Shown here one piece after another: positions 29,768 through 40,240 of a stretch of 64,000 nt of DNA. The DNA comes from Clostridiales bacterium (lineage in GTDB: Bacteria; Bacillota; Clostridia; Oscillospirales; Feifaniaceae): NCBI GenBank assembly GCA_012719075.1, contig JAAYBB010000045.1, forward strand, positions 1 through 64,000. The letters run 5' to 3'. Under the pieces are notes generated by a model that saw only the letters and a list, made by a program, of their open reading frames with translations, had not been told where the DNA came from and did no database searches. Position 1 is the stretch's first letter. Every line of letters starts with the position of its first letter. A program made the position numbers and the translations under genes.

Positions 29768-30364
29768 AACCGGGCGCCGCGCTTTTTTAGTGTCATCCGA
29801 CACGCTCATGTTGTCCACAACCGCAGCTGTACGCCGGGCGCGCCACGATTTTTTAGCAGCACTTAATTTTGACCCGCAAGACTGCGATCAGCCCGTTGCA
29901 CGCTGGACAGGGTGCCATTTATTGGCCGTTTATTAACCTTTTCTCCCTCGCAGAGGGGAAAACAAACGCCACACTCCATGCCATGCGCATGTGAGAAGAC
30001 AGGATCTTGACACCCGAAAGGTCGACATCTCCCCGCTGAATGCACGTGTGTGCGCACGCGCCGCTCCGCGTGCCGGGCGCAGCTAACCTCGCCATGTTCC
30101 GCGATACATCACGATAGCTATTACGCATTCCACATATTGCATCCTGGCCGTCACGGGGAACCGTCGTGCAGTCGGTAACCACCTCATGCTCATGCGCTCA
30201 TGTGTGCATTCCTCTTTGTTGCATTAAGACGGTCCCGCGGCATCTATGGAGCTTGAGCCGGTTCCGCAGACTGTTTTTGTCCTATTTTGTCAATTTTTAA
30301 TGCCTCTGCTAAGACTCATTTTTAAATATGACAAATCAAGGCATATTGCAATATTTTCCCGCTA

Positions 30365-32161
30365 TCACTGCAGCTCGCAGTCCCGTTCGTAGTCCCACAG
30401 CTTGAGCGACAGCTCCCGCAGCTGCTCCACGTCCACCAGGTCGGGCGCGCCGCTCATGGGCTCGCTGGCGGTCTGTACCTTGGGGAAGGCAATCACGTTG
30501 CGGATGTTGTCCTCGCCGGCCAGCAGCATGACCAGCCGGTCAAGGCCGAAGGCCAGGCCGCCGTGCGGCGGCGTGCCGTACTGGAAGGCCTCGAGCAAAA
30601 ATCCAAAGCGGCGCTGCATCTGCTCCTCGGTAAAGCCCAGCAGCTGGAACATGCGGTTTTGCAGCTCGGTGTTGTAAATGCGGATGGAGCCGCCGCCCAG
30701 CTCGTAGCCGTTGAGCACGCAGTCGTAGGCCTTGGCCCGCACGCGCGCGGGATCGATGTCCAGCAGGTGCAGGTCCTCGTCCATCGGGGCCGTAAAGGGG
30801 TGGTGCACGGCCTGATAGCGGCCCTGCTCCTCATCGTACTCGAGCAGCGGGAAGTCGGTCACCCACATAAAGCGATAAAGGCCCTTTTCAATCAGGCCCA
30901 GCCGCCGGGCCACCTCGCAGCGCAGCGCGCCGAGGCTCTCAAGCACCACGATGTCCTTGGCGTCGGCCACCACCAGCACCACGTCGGAGGGCTCGGCGCC
31001 GACCGCCTGCAACAGGTCCGCCATCTGCTGCTCGCTCAGGAACTTGCCAAACGAGGAGGTGGTCTCCTCGCCCATGCGAATCCAGGCAAGGCCCTTGGCG
31101 CGGTAAGTCTTGACATACTCGCCCAGCGAATCGAGCTCCTTGCGGGTCAGCTTCGAAAAGCCGCCCTTGACGTTGATGGCCCGCACGCTTCCGCCGGCCT
31201 CCAGCGCGCTCTGGAAGACCGCAAAGCCGCAGCCGCGCAGGACTTCGCTGAGGTCGACCAGCTCGAGCTCAAAGCGCCGGTCGGGCTTGTCCGACCCAAA
31301 GCGGCGCATGGCCTCGGCATAGGTCATGCGCTCAAAGGGGATATCGACATCGACGCCCAGCACCTCTTTCCACACCCGCCTCAGCAACCCCTCGTTGATG
31401 GCCATCACGTCCTCGCGGTCGGCAAAGGACATCTCGAGGTCGATCTGCGTAAAGTCGGGCTGGCGGTCGGCGCGCAGGTCCTCGTCGCGGAAGCAGCGCG
31501 CAATCTGGATGTAGCGGTCAAAGCCCGCCACCATCAGAATCTGCTTGTAAATCTGCGGGGACTGCGGCAGCGCGTAAAACTTGCCGGGCTGCACGCGCGA
31601 GGGCACCAGGTAGTCCCGCGCCCCTTCGGGCGTGGACTTTTGCAGCATGGGGGTCTCCACCTCGATAAAGCCGTGCTCGGCAAAGTAGTCCCGCACGACC
31701 TTGTAGGTCTTGCTGCGCAGCAGGATGTTGCGGGCGGCGTCGGGCCGCCGCAAATCGAGGTAGCGGTACCGGAGCCGCAGCTCCTCGTTGACGTTGCTGT
31801 CCTCCACGATCTCAAACGGGGGCGTTTTGGCGGCCGAGAGGATGCGCAGCTCCTCGGCCAGGATCTCCACCTCGCCGGTCGGCATCTTGGGGTTGTGGGT
31901 CTCCCGCTCCCGCACCTGTCCGCGCACGGCCAGCACATACTCGCCGCGCACCGAAAAGGCCTTGTCGGCCAGCGCCCTGTCCTTTGATTCGTCAAATACA
32001 CACTGCACAAGGCCGCTGCGGTCTCGCAGGTCCACGAAGATCAGGCCGCCCAGATTGCGCACCCGCTGCACCCAACCGAACACCGTCGCCTCGCGCCCGA
32101 TGTCCGCCTTGCGAAATTCTCCGCAGTAGTTGGTTCTCTTCAGTCCCGCGATTGTCTCCAT
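30365..32161 (-). CDS. aspS: aspartyl-tRNA synthetase
   Basis: 598 aa; VFGWVQRVRNLGGLIFVDLRDRSG; GLAFGLDRLVMLLAG. Confidence 0.98.
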   Translation of the reverse strand: METIAGLKRTNYCGEFRKADIGREATVFGWVQRVRNLGGLIFVDLRDRSGLVQCVFDESKDRALADKAFSVRGEYVLAVRGQVRERETHNPKMPTGEVEILAEELRILSAAKTPPFEIVEDSNVNEELRLRYRYLDLRRPDAARNILLRSKTYKVVRDYFAEHGFIEVETPMLQKSTPEGARDYLVPSRVQPGKFYALPQSPQIYKQILMVAGFDRYIQIARCFRDEDLRADRQPDFTQIDLEMSFADREDVMAINEGLLRRVWKEVLGVDVDIPFERMTYAEAMRRFGSDKPDRRFELELVDLSEVLRGCGFAVFQSALEAGGSVRAINVKGGFSKLTRKELDSLGEYVKTYRAKGLAWIRMGEETTSSFGKFLSEQQMADLLQAVGAEPSDVVLVVADAKDIVVLESLGALRCEVARRLGLIEKGLYRFMWVTDFPLLEYDEEQGRYQAVHHPFTAPMDEDLHLLDIDPARVRAKAYDCVLNGYELGGGSIRIYNTELQNRMFQLLGFTEEQMQRRFGFLLEAFQYGTPPHGGLAFGLDRLVMLLAGEDNIRNVIAFPKVQTASEPMSGAPDLVDVEQLRELSLKLWDYERDCELQ

Positions 32162-32218
32162 AACCGACGCTTCCTTTCTAAACCTTCTAGATTCTACCCG
32201 CTAAAGTTGCCAGCCAGG

Positions 32219-33496
32219 TCAGGCGCCCACAAAGTAGTTCACCAGCTCCTGCAGCTCCACCTCGCAGCTCTGCCCGCTGGCCATGTCGCGCACCGCAACC
32301 TTGCCCGAGGCCACCTCGTTCCCGCCGATGATGGCGGCATAGCGGACCCCCAGCTTGCCGGCGTACTTCATCTGCGCCTTGACCGAGCGCCCCACGATGT
32401 CCTGCTCGGCCGAGAGGCCGGCACGGCGCAGCTCGGTCACCAGCCGGGTGGTCAGCGCCTCGGTGGCGGGTTCGGTGTCGGCCGAGCCGATATAAATGCC
32501 CACCGGCTCCGGCTTTGGGAACTGGTAGCCGGCCGCCTCAAGCGACATCAGCAGGCGCTCTATGCCGAGCCCAAAGCCGATGCCGGGCAGCGGGTCGCCG
32601 CCCAGCTCCTCGACCAGGCCGTCGTAGCGCCCGCCGCCGCAGACGGCGGACTGCGCGCCGATGTCGTCGCTGATGAACTCAAACACTGTGCGCCGGTAGT
32701 AGTCCAGCCCGCGCACGATGGTGGGGTCGATCTCAAACGGAATCTCCATGACCCGCAGGATTTCCTGCAGCGTCTCAAAGTGGGTGCGGCAGTCTCCGCA
32801 GAGGTAGTGGATGATCAGCGGCGCGCCGGCGGCGATGCCGGCGCAGATCTCGCTCTTGCAGTCGAAGATGCGCATGGGGTTTTTGTCCATGCGGGATTGA
32901 CAGGTGCCACACAGCTCGGCGCGGTGGCCCTCGAGATAGCCCAGCAGCGCCCGGCGGTACTCGGCGCGGCAGGTCGGGCAGCCAATGGAGTTGAGCTTGA
33001 GCAGCAGCCGCCCGGCCAGCCCAAAGCGACGGAAGGTCTCGTAGCCCACCAGGATCACCTCGGCGTCGGCCGAGGGCCGATCGGCGCCAAACAGCTCGAT
33101 GCCGAACTGGTGGAACTCGCGCTGGCGGCCGGCCTGCGGCTTTTCAGCGCGGTAGCAGCGATAGCTGTTGTAGTAGAGCTTGAGCGGCATGGCGCCGGCG
33201 TGCAGGCCGTTCTCGAGCATGGCGCGCACCACCGGAGAGGTGCCCTCGGGGCGCAGCGTCAGCGAGCGCCCGCCGGCGTCCTGCAGCGAGAACATCTCCT
33301 TTTGGACGATGTCGGTGGTGTCCCCCACGCCCCGCACAAAGAGCTCAGTGTTCTCCGCAATGGGGGTGCGAATTTCCTGGTATCCAAAATCGGCGGCCAG
33401 CTTGCGAATCACGGCCTCCACATGGTACCACTTGAAAACCTCCTCGGGCAGGATGTCTCTCATGCCCTTGGGCACTTGGATGCGCTCTGCTGCCAT
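32219..33496 (-). CDS. hisS: histidyl-tRNA synthetase
   Basis: VPKGMRDILPEEV, GLDYYRRTVFEF; start MAAERIQVPKG. Confidence 0.97.
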   Translation of the reverse strand: MAAERIQVPKGMRDILPEEVFKWYHVEAVIRKLAADFGYQEIRTPIAENTELFVRGVGDTTDIVQKEMFSLQDAGGRSLTLRPEGTSPVVRAMLENGLHAGAMPLKLYYNSYRCYRAEKPQAGRQREFHQFGIELFGADRPSADAEVILVGYETFRRFGLAGRLLLKLNSIGCPTCRAEYRRALLGYLEGHRAELCGTCQSRMDKNPMRIFDCKSEICAGIAAGAPLIIHYLCGDCRTHFETLQEILRVMEIPFEIDPTIVRGLDYYRRTVFEFISDDIGAQSAVCGGGRYDGLVEELGGDPLPGIGFGLGIERLLMSLEAAGYQFPKPEPVGIYIGSADTEPATEALTTRLVTELRRAGLSAEQDIVGRSVKAQMKYAGKLGVRYAAIIGGNEVASGKVAVRDMASGQSCEVELQELVNYFVGA

Positions 33497-33621
33497 GTTC
33501 GCGTTCCTCTCCTTCCACGTGGCCGATCGCCACGATTGACTTCGGGTTGCCGATTGCAAATATGTCATTTTGTCAACGTTTAAAGCCGCCCAGCTGAATA
33601 AGACATTGTTCGTCGGCCGGC

Positions 33622-34053
33622 TTAGGGGCGCGCCTTGGGGCTGGCGGCGTCCCGCTTGGGGTTGACGATGTCCCGCCAGGCCAGGTCTCCGCGGGCCAGC
33701 CCCTGGATCAGCACCTCGGCCGAGGCGACATTGGTGGCCACCGGGATGTTGTGCACATCGCACAGCCTAAGCAGCGCCTGCACGTCGGGCTCGTGCGGCT
33801 GGGCGGTCAGCGGGTCGCGGAAGAAGAGCAGCAGATCCAGCTCGTTGTAGGCAATCTTGGCGCCGATCTGCTGGTCGCCGCCCTGCGGCCCCGACAAAAA
33901 GCGGGTGATTTGCAGCCCGGTGGCCTCGGCGACCATGCGCCCGGTCGTGCCGGTGGCATAGAGCGCATGCTTGGCCAGCTCGCCGCAGTAGGCAATGCAG
34001 AACTGGATCATGAGCTCCTTCTTTTTATCGTGTGCGATCAGTGCAATGTTCAC
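33622..34053 (-). CDS. mgsA: methylglyoxal synthase
   Basis: (V)[33 protein letters not shown]. Confidence 0.97.
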   Translation of the reverse strand: MNIALIAHDKKKELMIQFCIAYCGELAKHALYATGTTGRMVAEATGLQITRFLSGPQGGDQQIGAKIAYNELDLLLFFRDPLTAQPHEPDVQALLRLCDVHNIPVATNVASAEVLIQGLARGDLAWRDIVNPKRDAASPKARP

Positions 34054-34115
34054 AGCAATGCCCCATTTCAACACTGGAATGTGGAGGGATGACGGCCTCT
34101 ATTGCGCCCGTTTTG

Positions 34116-34853
34116 TCATATTCTAAGAGCAATTTGCTCGCCCTCGATGCGCGCCGCGATGTCGCGGAGCTGGCGCCCGGCCTGGCAGGCCGACTGAAAG
34201 ATCAGCGGCACGCCGGTGTTCTGCAGCGGGGTGACCGTCTTGTCCTCGAGCAGCGCACCCAGCAGCGGGAGCCCCAGCTTGTCCATGATGGCGTCGATGT
34301 CGGGCGCCGTGCCCTGCTCGATCAGCTCGGGGCGCACCCGGTTGACCACCAGCCGCAGCTCGGTCTCCGGCCGGCTGAGCGCCAGCACCAGCTTGCGCGC
34401 ATCCCGCAGCGCCATGGCCTCGGGCGTGGTGACCACCAGCGCCAGATCGGCGTCCTGCGTGAGCAGCCGCAGCTGCTCCGAGAGGCCGGCCGGGCAGTCC
34501 ACCACCACATAGTCAAAGCGGTTGGCCAGCAACCGCAAAATCGGGGGCACGGCGCGCAGGCCGCCGGGCTGCTCTTCCTTGGCCAGCGAGATGGGCAAAA
34601 ACCACAGCGGGTACTCGGTCGAAATCCGCCGGACGGCGTCGCTGAGCGGGCAGACGCCGCCGATGGCGTCCATCAGGTCGTAGATGGCCGCCCCCTCGAG
34701 CCCCAGGGTCAAATCCAAATTGCCAAGCGCCAGGTCGCCGTCCACCAGCAGCACCGACCGCTTTTTTTCGGCCAGTGCACCGGCCACCCCGCCCGATACG
34801 GTGGTCTTTCCAACGCCGCCCTTGCCCGACACCACAGCAATCAGTTTCCCCAT
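34116..34853 (-). CDS. minD: septum site-determining ATPase MinD
   Basis: VVSGKGGVGKTTVSGGVAGALA; LGLEGAAIYDLMDAI. Confidence 0.93.
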   Translation of the reverse strand: MGKLIAVVSGKGGVGKTTVSGGVAGALAEKKRSVLLVDGDLALGNLDLTLGLEGAAIYDLMDAIGGVCPLSDAVRRISTEYPLWFLPISLAKEEQPGGLRAVPPILRLLANRFDYVVVDCPAGLSEQLRLLTQDADLALVVTTPEAMALRDARKLVLALSRPETELRLVVNRVRPELIEQGTAPDIDAIMDKLGLPLLGALLEDKTVTPLQNTGVPLIFQSACQAGRQLRDIAARIEGEQIALRI

Positions 34854-35063
34854 AGGCGCCTCCCGTTGCTGTTTCTGTTCCTGCCATCATACCACAGCAA
34901 AACCGCCGCTGTAAAGCGGTTTTCGCGGCGCCCCGCGCGGCCGGCAGGGGCGGCTTTCGCCGGTGGGACGGCTGCAAAATCAGGCCGCTCGATCCGCAGG
35001 CGCCCGCGTGCGCGGGATTTTTCCTTCATTAGACGTATGCCCCAACCCGGCAACGCTTATGCC

Positions 35064-37142
35064 CTAGCCCAGCAGCTCCATCTCGCTTTGACCGGCGCCG
35101 TCCTGCGCGTCCTTGCCGCCGAAGTAGGCGTCGAGGATGGCTCTGGCCACCGGCGCCGTCGCATTGCCGCTTCCGCCGTGCTCGATGACCGCGACAATGG
35201 CGATCTCGGGGCTTTCAAAGGGGGCGTAGCAGGCGAACACGCCGTTGGCGGTGCCCGACGGCACCGACGCCGTGCCGGTCTTGCCGGCCACCTGCACCGG
35301 GTAGTCGCGAAAGACGCTGGAGGCCGTGCCGACCTCGGCCACCGACCGCATGCCCTGCTGCACGGCCCTGAGGGTTTCGGGGCTGACGGACAGCTGCTCC
35401 AGCACCACCGGCTCGGCCAGCTTGAGCCGGCCGCCGCCGCGGTAGTCGGTCACGCCGCGGATCAGCGTGGGCTGGTAGCGGGTGCCGCCGTTGGCGATGG
35501 TGGCGATGTAATTGCAGAGCTGGATCGGCGTGTAGAGGTGGTCGCTCTGGCCGATGTAGGCCTGGATGGTGTCGCCGTTGTACCAGCGCCGGGCCATCTG
35601 CTCCCGCTCCTCGGGGCCGGCCACCATGCCCTCGACCTCGCCGGTCAGCTCCACGCCGGTGCGCTGCCCCAGTCCGAAGGCGGTGGCCCAGTGCACCAGC
35701 GGGTCGATGTCGGTCAGCCGGCCGGTCTCATAAAAAAAATAGTTGCAGGAGTTCTGCAGCGCCTGGATGACATTCTGCGGGCCGTGGGTGGAGCCGTAGT
35801 CGGTGTAAATCCAGCAGCGCGGCAGGTAGGGCGCGTAGTAGGTGTACACGCCGCGGTCTACAATGATGGTCTTGGTGTCGATGGTGCCGCTCTCGAGCCC
35901 GGTCACGGCCGACACCATCTTGAAGACCGAGCCCGGCGCATAGGCGCCCGAGATCGCGCGGTTGAACAGCGGCCGGTCGGGGTCCTGCAGCATGTCGGCG
36001 TAGCGCGCGTTAAAGCTGCGCAGGTCGTAGGAGGGGTAGCTGGCCATGGCCAGGATCTGGCCGGTGTTGACCTCGATCACCACGACGCTGCCCACGGCGG
36101 CGTCGTATCCGGTCCCCTTTCCGGTGGCCTTGCCGCGGGCCGCGATGGCCGCAATGGTCTCGGCCAGCGCCGTCTCGGCGGCCGACTGCAGCGTGCTGTC
36201 GATCGACAGCAGCACGTTGTCGCCCGAGCGGGGCTCCTCGCGCACGGCCACGTCGGTGACCTTGCCAAAGATGCTCTGCTCCACCATCCGGCTGCCCGAG
36301 ACGCCGCGCAGCACCTCCTCCATGCTCTTTTCAATGCCGTCGATGCCCACGGTGTCCGAGAGCTGGTAGCCCTTTTCCAGGTACTCCGCGGCCTGCCCCT
36401 TGTAGATCGGCCCGACGCGGCCGAGGATGTGGGCGGCCAGCCCGGTCGTGTAGGCCCGCATCGGCACCACCACGATGTCGACGCCCTGGTAGAACTCCTG
36501 CCGCTCCTTGATGGCCGTGACCTTGGCCACGTCCACGCCGGTGCCGAAGGTAAAGGCGTTGAGGGCCGAAAAGTCCCGCTGCTCCATCTCGTAGCGCAGG
36601 CCGGCCAGGATGCGCTGCTCCCGCGGCGAGTAGTCCCCGAGGTCATAGTCTTTAATCAGGCGCGCCATGATCTGTTCGGGCGTGGACTCCTCCTGGAGCC
36701 CCTTGCGCTCGAGCAGCTTTTTGAGGCGCTCGGCCTGCAGCGTGCTGTCTTCGGCATCGGGCAAAAAGGCGTAGGGCGGCAGCGTTAGCGGCAGCGCGTC
36801 GGCAAAGGCCAGCTCCTCGCCGTCCAGCAGCGCCAGCAGCGACAGCAGGATGTCGTTTTGCGTGTCCTTGGGCAGCAAATAGGCGTCCAGCACCACCGAA
36901 AAGCCCATGCGGTTGACCACCAGCGCGCGGCCGTGCCGGTCGTAAATGCCGCCGCGAGGCGCCGGCACCGGCACCTCGCGGTAGATGCGCCGCTCGGTCT
37001 GCCTGCGGTACTCCTCGCCGTTGACGATCTGCAGGTTGGCCAGCCGGCCGGCGTAGAGCAGCGCAAACAGGACCACACAGACGCCGAGAAAGACGTAGCG
37101 GCCCAAAAAGGTGTCGTATAGCCGTTGCTCGCGGTTTACCAT
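35064..37142 (-). CDS. mrdA: penicillin-binding protein 2 (MrdA-type transpeptidase)
   Basis: YAPGSVFKMVSAVTGLE, AGKTGTASV; N-terminal TM segment. Confidence 0.94.
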   Translation of the reverse strand: MVNREQRLYDTFLGRYVFLGVCVVLFALLYAGRLANLQIVNGEEYRRQTERRIYREVPVPAPRGGIYDRHGRALVVNRMGFSVVLDAYLLPKDTQNDILLSLLALLDGEELAFADALPLTLPPYAFLPDAEDSTLQAERLKKLLERKGLQEESTPEQIMARLIKDYDLGDYSPREQRILAGLRYEMEQRDFSALNAFTFGTGVDVAKVTAIKERQEFYQGVDIVVVPMRAYTTGLAAHILGRVGPIYKGQAAEYLEKGYQLSDTVGIDGIEKSMEEVLRGVSGSRMVEQSIFGKVTDVAVREEPRSGDNVLLSIDSTLQSAAETALAETIAAIAARGKATGKGTGYDAAVGSVVVIEVNTGQILAMASYPSYDLRSFNARYADMLQDPDRPLFNRAISGAYAPGSVFKMVSAVTGLESGTIDTKTIIVDRGVYTYYAPYLPRCWIYTDYGSTHGPQNVIQALQNSCNYFFYETGRLTDIDPLVHWATAFGLGQRTGVELTGEVEGMVAGPEEREQMARRWYNGDTIQAYIGQSDHLYTPIQLCNYIATIANGGTRYQPTLIRGVTDYRGGGRLKLAEPVVLEQLSVSPETLRAVQQGMRSVAEVGTASSVFRDYPVQVAGKTGTASVPSGTANGVFACYAPFESPEIAIVAVIEHGGSGNATAPVARAILDAYFGGKDAQDGAGQSEMELLG

Positions 37143-37144
37143 CG

Positions 37145-37675
37145 CTAAGGTGTCACTCCATACTCGGGTCTGCCAAAGGCGCGGCCAAGCCTGCGCACGA
37201 TCAGGTAGAACAGCGGCAGGTAGGGCAGCGAGACCGCCGCCAGCCGAAGCTGCGCCAGGGCGGCCCCGCCGAAGCCGGCCAGGCTGAAGGTCACCAGCAG
37301 CCGCAGCAGCAGGTCGCCCGCAATCACCAGGCCGTGGGCCAGCCCGTACAGCGAGGCCGCCGAGGTCAGGCTCTGCAGGATCAGCGTGCGCGCCAGGTAG
37401 CCCGCCGCATAGCCGGCCAGCATTAAGATCAGCGCCGTGCGGCCGAAGACGGCCGAGGCGGTCACGTCGATGCAGTAGCCGGTCAGCAGCCCAAAGAGGG
37501 CGCCGGTCTGCTCCCCCTCAAACATGGCCACGCAGACCGTGGCCGCGTAGGTCATCAGCGGTATGGTGCCCAAAATGTGCAGTCGCGCGAACAGCGTGGT
37601 CTGCAGCACCGCCACCGCCACCGCCAGCAGGCCGTATGCGGCCAGCGAGGCGGCCCGGTTCTCGTCCGCCATCAC
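37145..37675 (-). CDS. mreD: rod shape-determining protein MreD
   Basis: Small polytopic protein between mreC and PBP2 genes. Confidence 0.88.
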   Translation of the reverse strand: MMADENRAASLAAYGLLAVAVAVLQTTLFARLHILGTIPLMTYAATVCVAMFEGEQTGALFGLLTGYCIDVTASAVFGRTALILMLAGYAAGYLARTLILQSLTSAASLYGLAHGLVIAGDLLLRLLVTFSLAGFGGAALAQLRLAAVSLPYLPLFYLIVRRLGRAFGRPEYGVTP

Positions 37676-38526
37676 GGCTCACCCCCCGCCCATTCGGCCT
37701 GCGGCGCGACAAAGGACTTGATGACCATCACATACCGGATGTTGGCAAAGTCGACGGCCGGCCGGACCACGGCATAGCTCGAGATGTTGTGGGCCTCGGG
37801 CTGCACCTCGACCACGGTGCCGATGACCAGTCCCGACGGAAAGAGCCCCCCGAGCCCCGAGGTCTCCACGCTGTCGCCGGGCGCCGCCGAGCCCTCGCCG
37901 GGCAGGTAGTTGACCCGGCAGAGCCCCTGCGTGTGCAGCTGCGCATCGCTCTCGAGCACCCCCATGTCCCGCGTGCGGGAGACCACCGCGCCGATCGGGG
38001 TGATCTCGTCGATGATGGCGGTCACCTTGGCGTAAGTCAGCCCCACCTCGGTCACGAGGCCGGCCAGCCCCTCGGGCGTGGTGACGGCGTCGTAGCGCTG
38101 CAGGCCGTCGGCGCTGCCCTTGTCGATCGTAAAGGTGTAAAACAGGCTGTCGGGGTCCCGCGCGATCACCCGGGCATAGGCGTATTCGTAGCGGGCCTCC
38201 TGCTCCAGCACGCCGGCAAACTCGCGCAGGTTCTCGTTCTCCTGCTTGTAGCGGTCGTAGTCGCGCAGCTGCTGCTCGAGCTCGAGCACGCGGGCGTTCA
38301 GCCGCTCGTTCTCCTCGATCAGGGCCCGGTGCTCGGTGAAGTAGGACAGCTTGTCGGTCACGAAGTAGGTCGCCGCCGTCACCCCGCGCTGCAGCGGCGT
38401 CAGGATGGCCCCCACCACGCTGCGCACCGGCCCGGCCTCGCCGCTCTGGCGGGTGCTGTACATGGCGATCAACAGCAGCAGCGCCGCAAGGCCGACGGCC
38501 AGCAGGCTCTTTTTGTCGATCCTGCC
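37672..38526 (-). CDS. mreC: rod shape-determining protein MreC
   Basis: N-terminal TM, coiled coil, ARVIARDPDSLFYTFTIDKGSADGLQRYDAV. Confidence 0.93.
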   Translation of the reverse strand, partial: GRIDKKSLLAVGLAALLLLIAMYSTRQSGEAGPVRSVVGAILTPLQRGVTAATYFVTDKLSYFTEHRALIEENERLNARVLELEQQLRDYDRYKQENENLREFAGVLEQEARYEYAYARVIARDPDSLFYTFTIDKGSADGLQRYDAVTTPEGLAGLVTEVGLTYAKVTAIIDEITPIGAVVSRTRDMGVLESDAQLHTQGLCRVNYLPGEGSAAPGDSVETSGLGGLFPSGLVIGTVVEVQPEAHNISSYAVVRPAVDFANIRYVMVIKSFVAPQAEWAGGEP

Positions 38527-38612
38527 CATGTGCAGACCCCCTTTGCGCGAAATGCCGACAACAATCGCCTTTTGTCGCATATGCTGATTGCTTTTTGTAA
38601 TATTTGATCGAA

Positions 38613-39203
38613 TTATAACAAATCGATGCCGAAGTGCACCCGCAGCAGCTCGGAAAAGCGGCAGAGCGGAAAGCCCATCACGGCAAAGTAGTCCCCCTCG
38701 ATGCGGCGCACCATCGTGGCCGCAAGGCCCTGGATGCCGTAGCCCCCGGCCTTGTCAAAGGGCTCGCCCGAGGCGATGTAGCGCGCGATCTCGCCCGGCG
38801 TCAGGTCGCGGAAAAAGACCCGGGTGACGACGCAGTCGACCGCCTGCCGCCCGCCGCCGATCAGCGCGATGCCGGTGTACACCTCGTGCGCGCGGCCCGA
38901 GAGCCGGCCCAGCATGTCGGCGGCCTGCGCCGCGTCCCGCGGCTTGCCCAGCAGCGCGCCCTCCAGCACCACCACGGTGTCGCTGCCGATCACGACGGCC
39001 CCGTCGCCGGACTGCACAACCGAGGCCGCCTTGCCCAGCGCCAGCCGCTCGACCAGCTGCTGCGGCGTGTCGGCCGTGACTGAATCCTCGTCAAAGTCGG
39101 GCGGACGGACGGTGAGGTCCAGCCCCAGCCCCTGAAGCAATGCCTGCCGCCTGGGCGAGCGGCTGGCCAGCACAAAGCGTGGACGCAGGACAAAACACCC
39201 CAT
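38613..39203 (-). CDS. maf: Maf-family nucleotide pyrophosphatase
   Basis: FVLASRSPRRQALLQGLGL; GSDTVVVLEG. Confidence 0.95.
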   Translation of the reverse strand: MGCFVLRPRFVLASRSPRRQALLQGLGLDLTVRPPDFDEDSVTADTPQQLVERLALGKAASVVQSGDGAVVIGSDTVVVLEGALLGKPRDAAQAADMLGRLSGRAHEVYTGIALIGGGRQAVDCVVTRVFFRDLTPGEIARYIASGEPFDKAGGYGIQGLAATMVRRIEGDYFAVMGFPLCRFSELLRVHFGIDLL

Positions 39204-39252
39204 TTTTCGTAAACTTTCGATCCCATATTACAAATAGTAATGATTTTTCGCC

Positions 39253-39522
39253 TTAAAACCACTTGCGCCAGCTGTAAAAGGCCAGCGCCATGCCGAGGAT
39301 GGTGCCGATGTTCAGGTGGACGCTCAGGCCAAAGGTCAGCCGCACCACCGAGAGGTCCAGCGTCAGCGGCGCGCCGCCGCCGATGCCGAAGGTGTGTCCG
39401 TAGGAGAGCCAGGACAGGCCCTCCACGCCGTGGGTGAGGTCGGCCAGAAAGGCGCCGATCACGACGCCGCAGAGCATCAGCAGCAGGATGGTCAGGGTCT
39501 GGCTGCCCTTTGTCTTGGCCAC
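39253..39522 (-). CDS. DUF4321-type small membrane protein
   Basis: 89 aa, two hydrophobic segments; located next to maf as commonly seen. Confidence 0.75.
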   Translation of the reverse strand: MAKTKGSQTLTILLLMLCGVVIGAFLADLTHGVEGLSWLSYGHTFGIGGGAPLTLDLSVVRLTFGLSVHLNIGTILGMALAFYSWRKWF

Positions 39523-39978
39523 TCAGTCACCCCCCTCCTGGCCGCCCTTGCCGGTCGAGCCAAAGCCGCCGCAGCCGCGCACCGTGTCCCCGAGCGCCCC
39601 GACCCGCACCGGCTCGGCCGGCGCACAGGCCATCAGGACCAGCTGCGCGATGCGGTCGCCCGGCGCGATGTCGTAGTCCTGCGCCCCCAGGTTGACCAGC
39701 GCCACCCCGACCTCGCCGCGGTAGTCGCTGTCGATCACGCCAACGCCGTTGGCCAGCGTGACGCCCTGCCGGGCCGCCAGCCCGCTGCGGGCAAAGAGCA
39801 GCCCCACGCAGCCCTGCGGGATGGCCAGGCACAGCCCGGTCGGGACAATGGCGCGCCCGCCGGCCGGCAGCCTCAGCGGCGCCGCCAGCGCGGCGCAGAG
39901 GTCAAGCCCGGCCGCGCCCTCAGTGGCCCTCTCGGGCGGCCGCGCGTGGGGCGAGGTCAGGACATAGGGCAGCTGCAT
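39523..39978 (-). CDS. dut: dUTP diphosphatase
   Basis: ATEGAAGLDLCAAL, ARSGLAARQGVTLANGVGVIDSDYRGE, GFGSTGKGG. Confidence 0.95.
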   Translation of the reverse strand: MQLPYVLTSPHARPPERATEGAAGLDLCAALAAPLRLPAGGRAIVPTGLCLAIPQGCVGLLFARSGLAARQGVTLANGVGVIDSDYRGEVGVALVNLGAQDYDIAPGDRIAQLVLMACAPAEPVRVGALGDTVRGCGGFGSTGKGGQEGGD

Positions 39979-40240
39979 CGCAGGGTCTCCCTCCGCAGAA
40001 TTTTTCACAGGATCTTTCACTGGGCCTTTCACAGGGGGCCTTTGTCCGCCTGCACAACGCGTGGGCGCGCGCTTAGCTGATTAAACACCGTCGGCAAAAA
40101 AAGTCTTTGTCTGCCCGCACAGCGCATACATTCTGTATGGGGGCCCGATCGACGAAAAATGCACGCCCCGGGCGCTGCGGCCCGCGCGGACCGAAGCGGG
40201 CCCCCGGGGCGCTGCGCCGCCCTGCGCCGGCGCGGGCGAT

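Noticed and set aside
29457-29936. 159-aa plus-strand ORF over the 29.6-kb structure
   Set aside because: Coincides with repeats and palindromes; no start context or domain; better explained as non-coding structured sequence.
33497-33621. T-box leader for hisS
   Set aside because: No AGGGTGGNACCGCG-like antiterminator sequence found in this gap on the minus strand.
34841-35053. Possible minC remnant between PBP2 and minD
   Set aside because: The 70-aa ORF is Arg/Ala-rich with no MinC-like features.
34032-36788. 918-aa plus-strand ORF
   Set aside because: Antisense to minD and PBP2; no recognisable domain.
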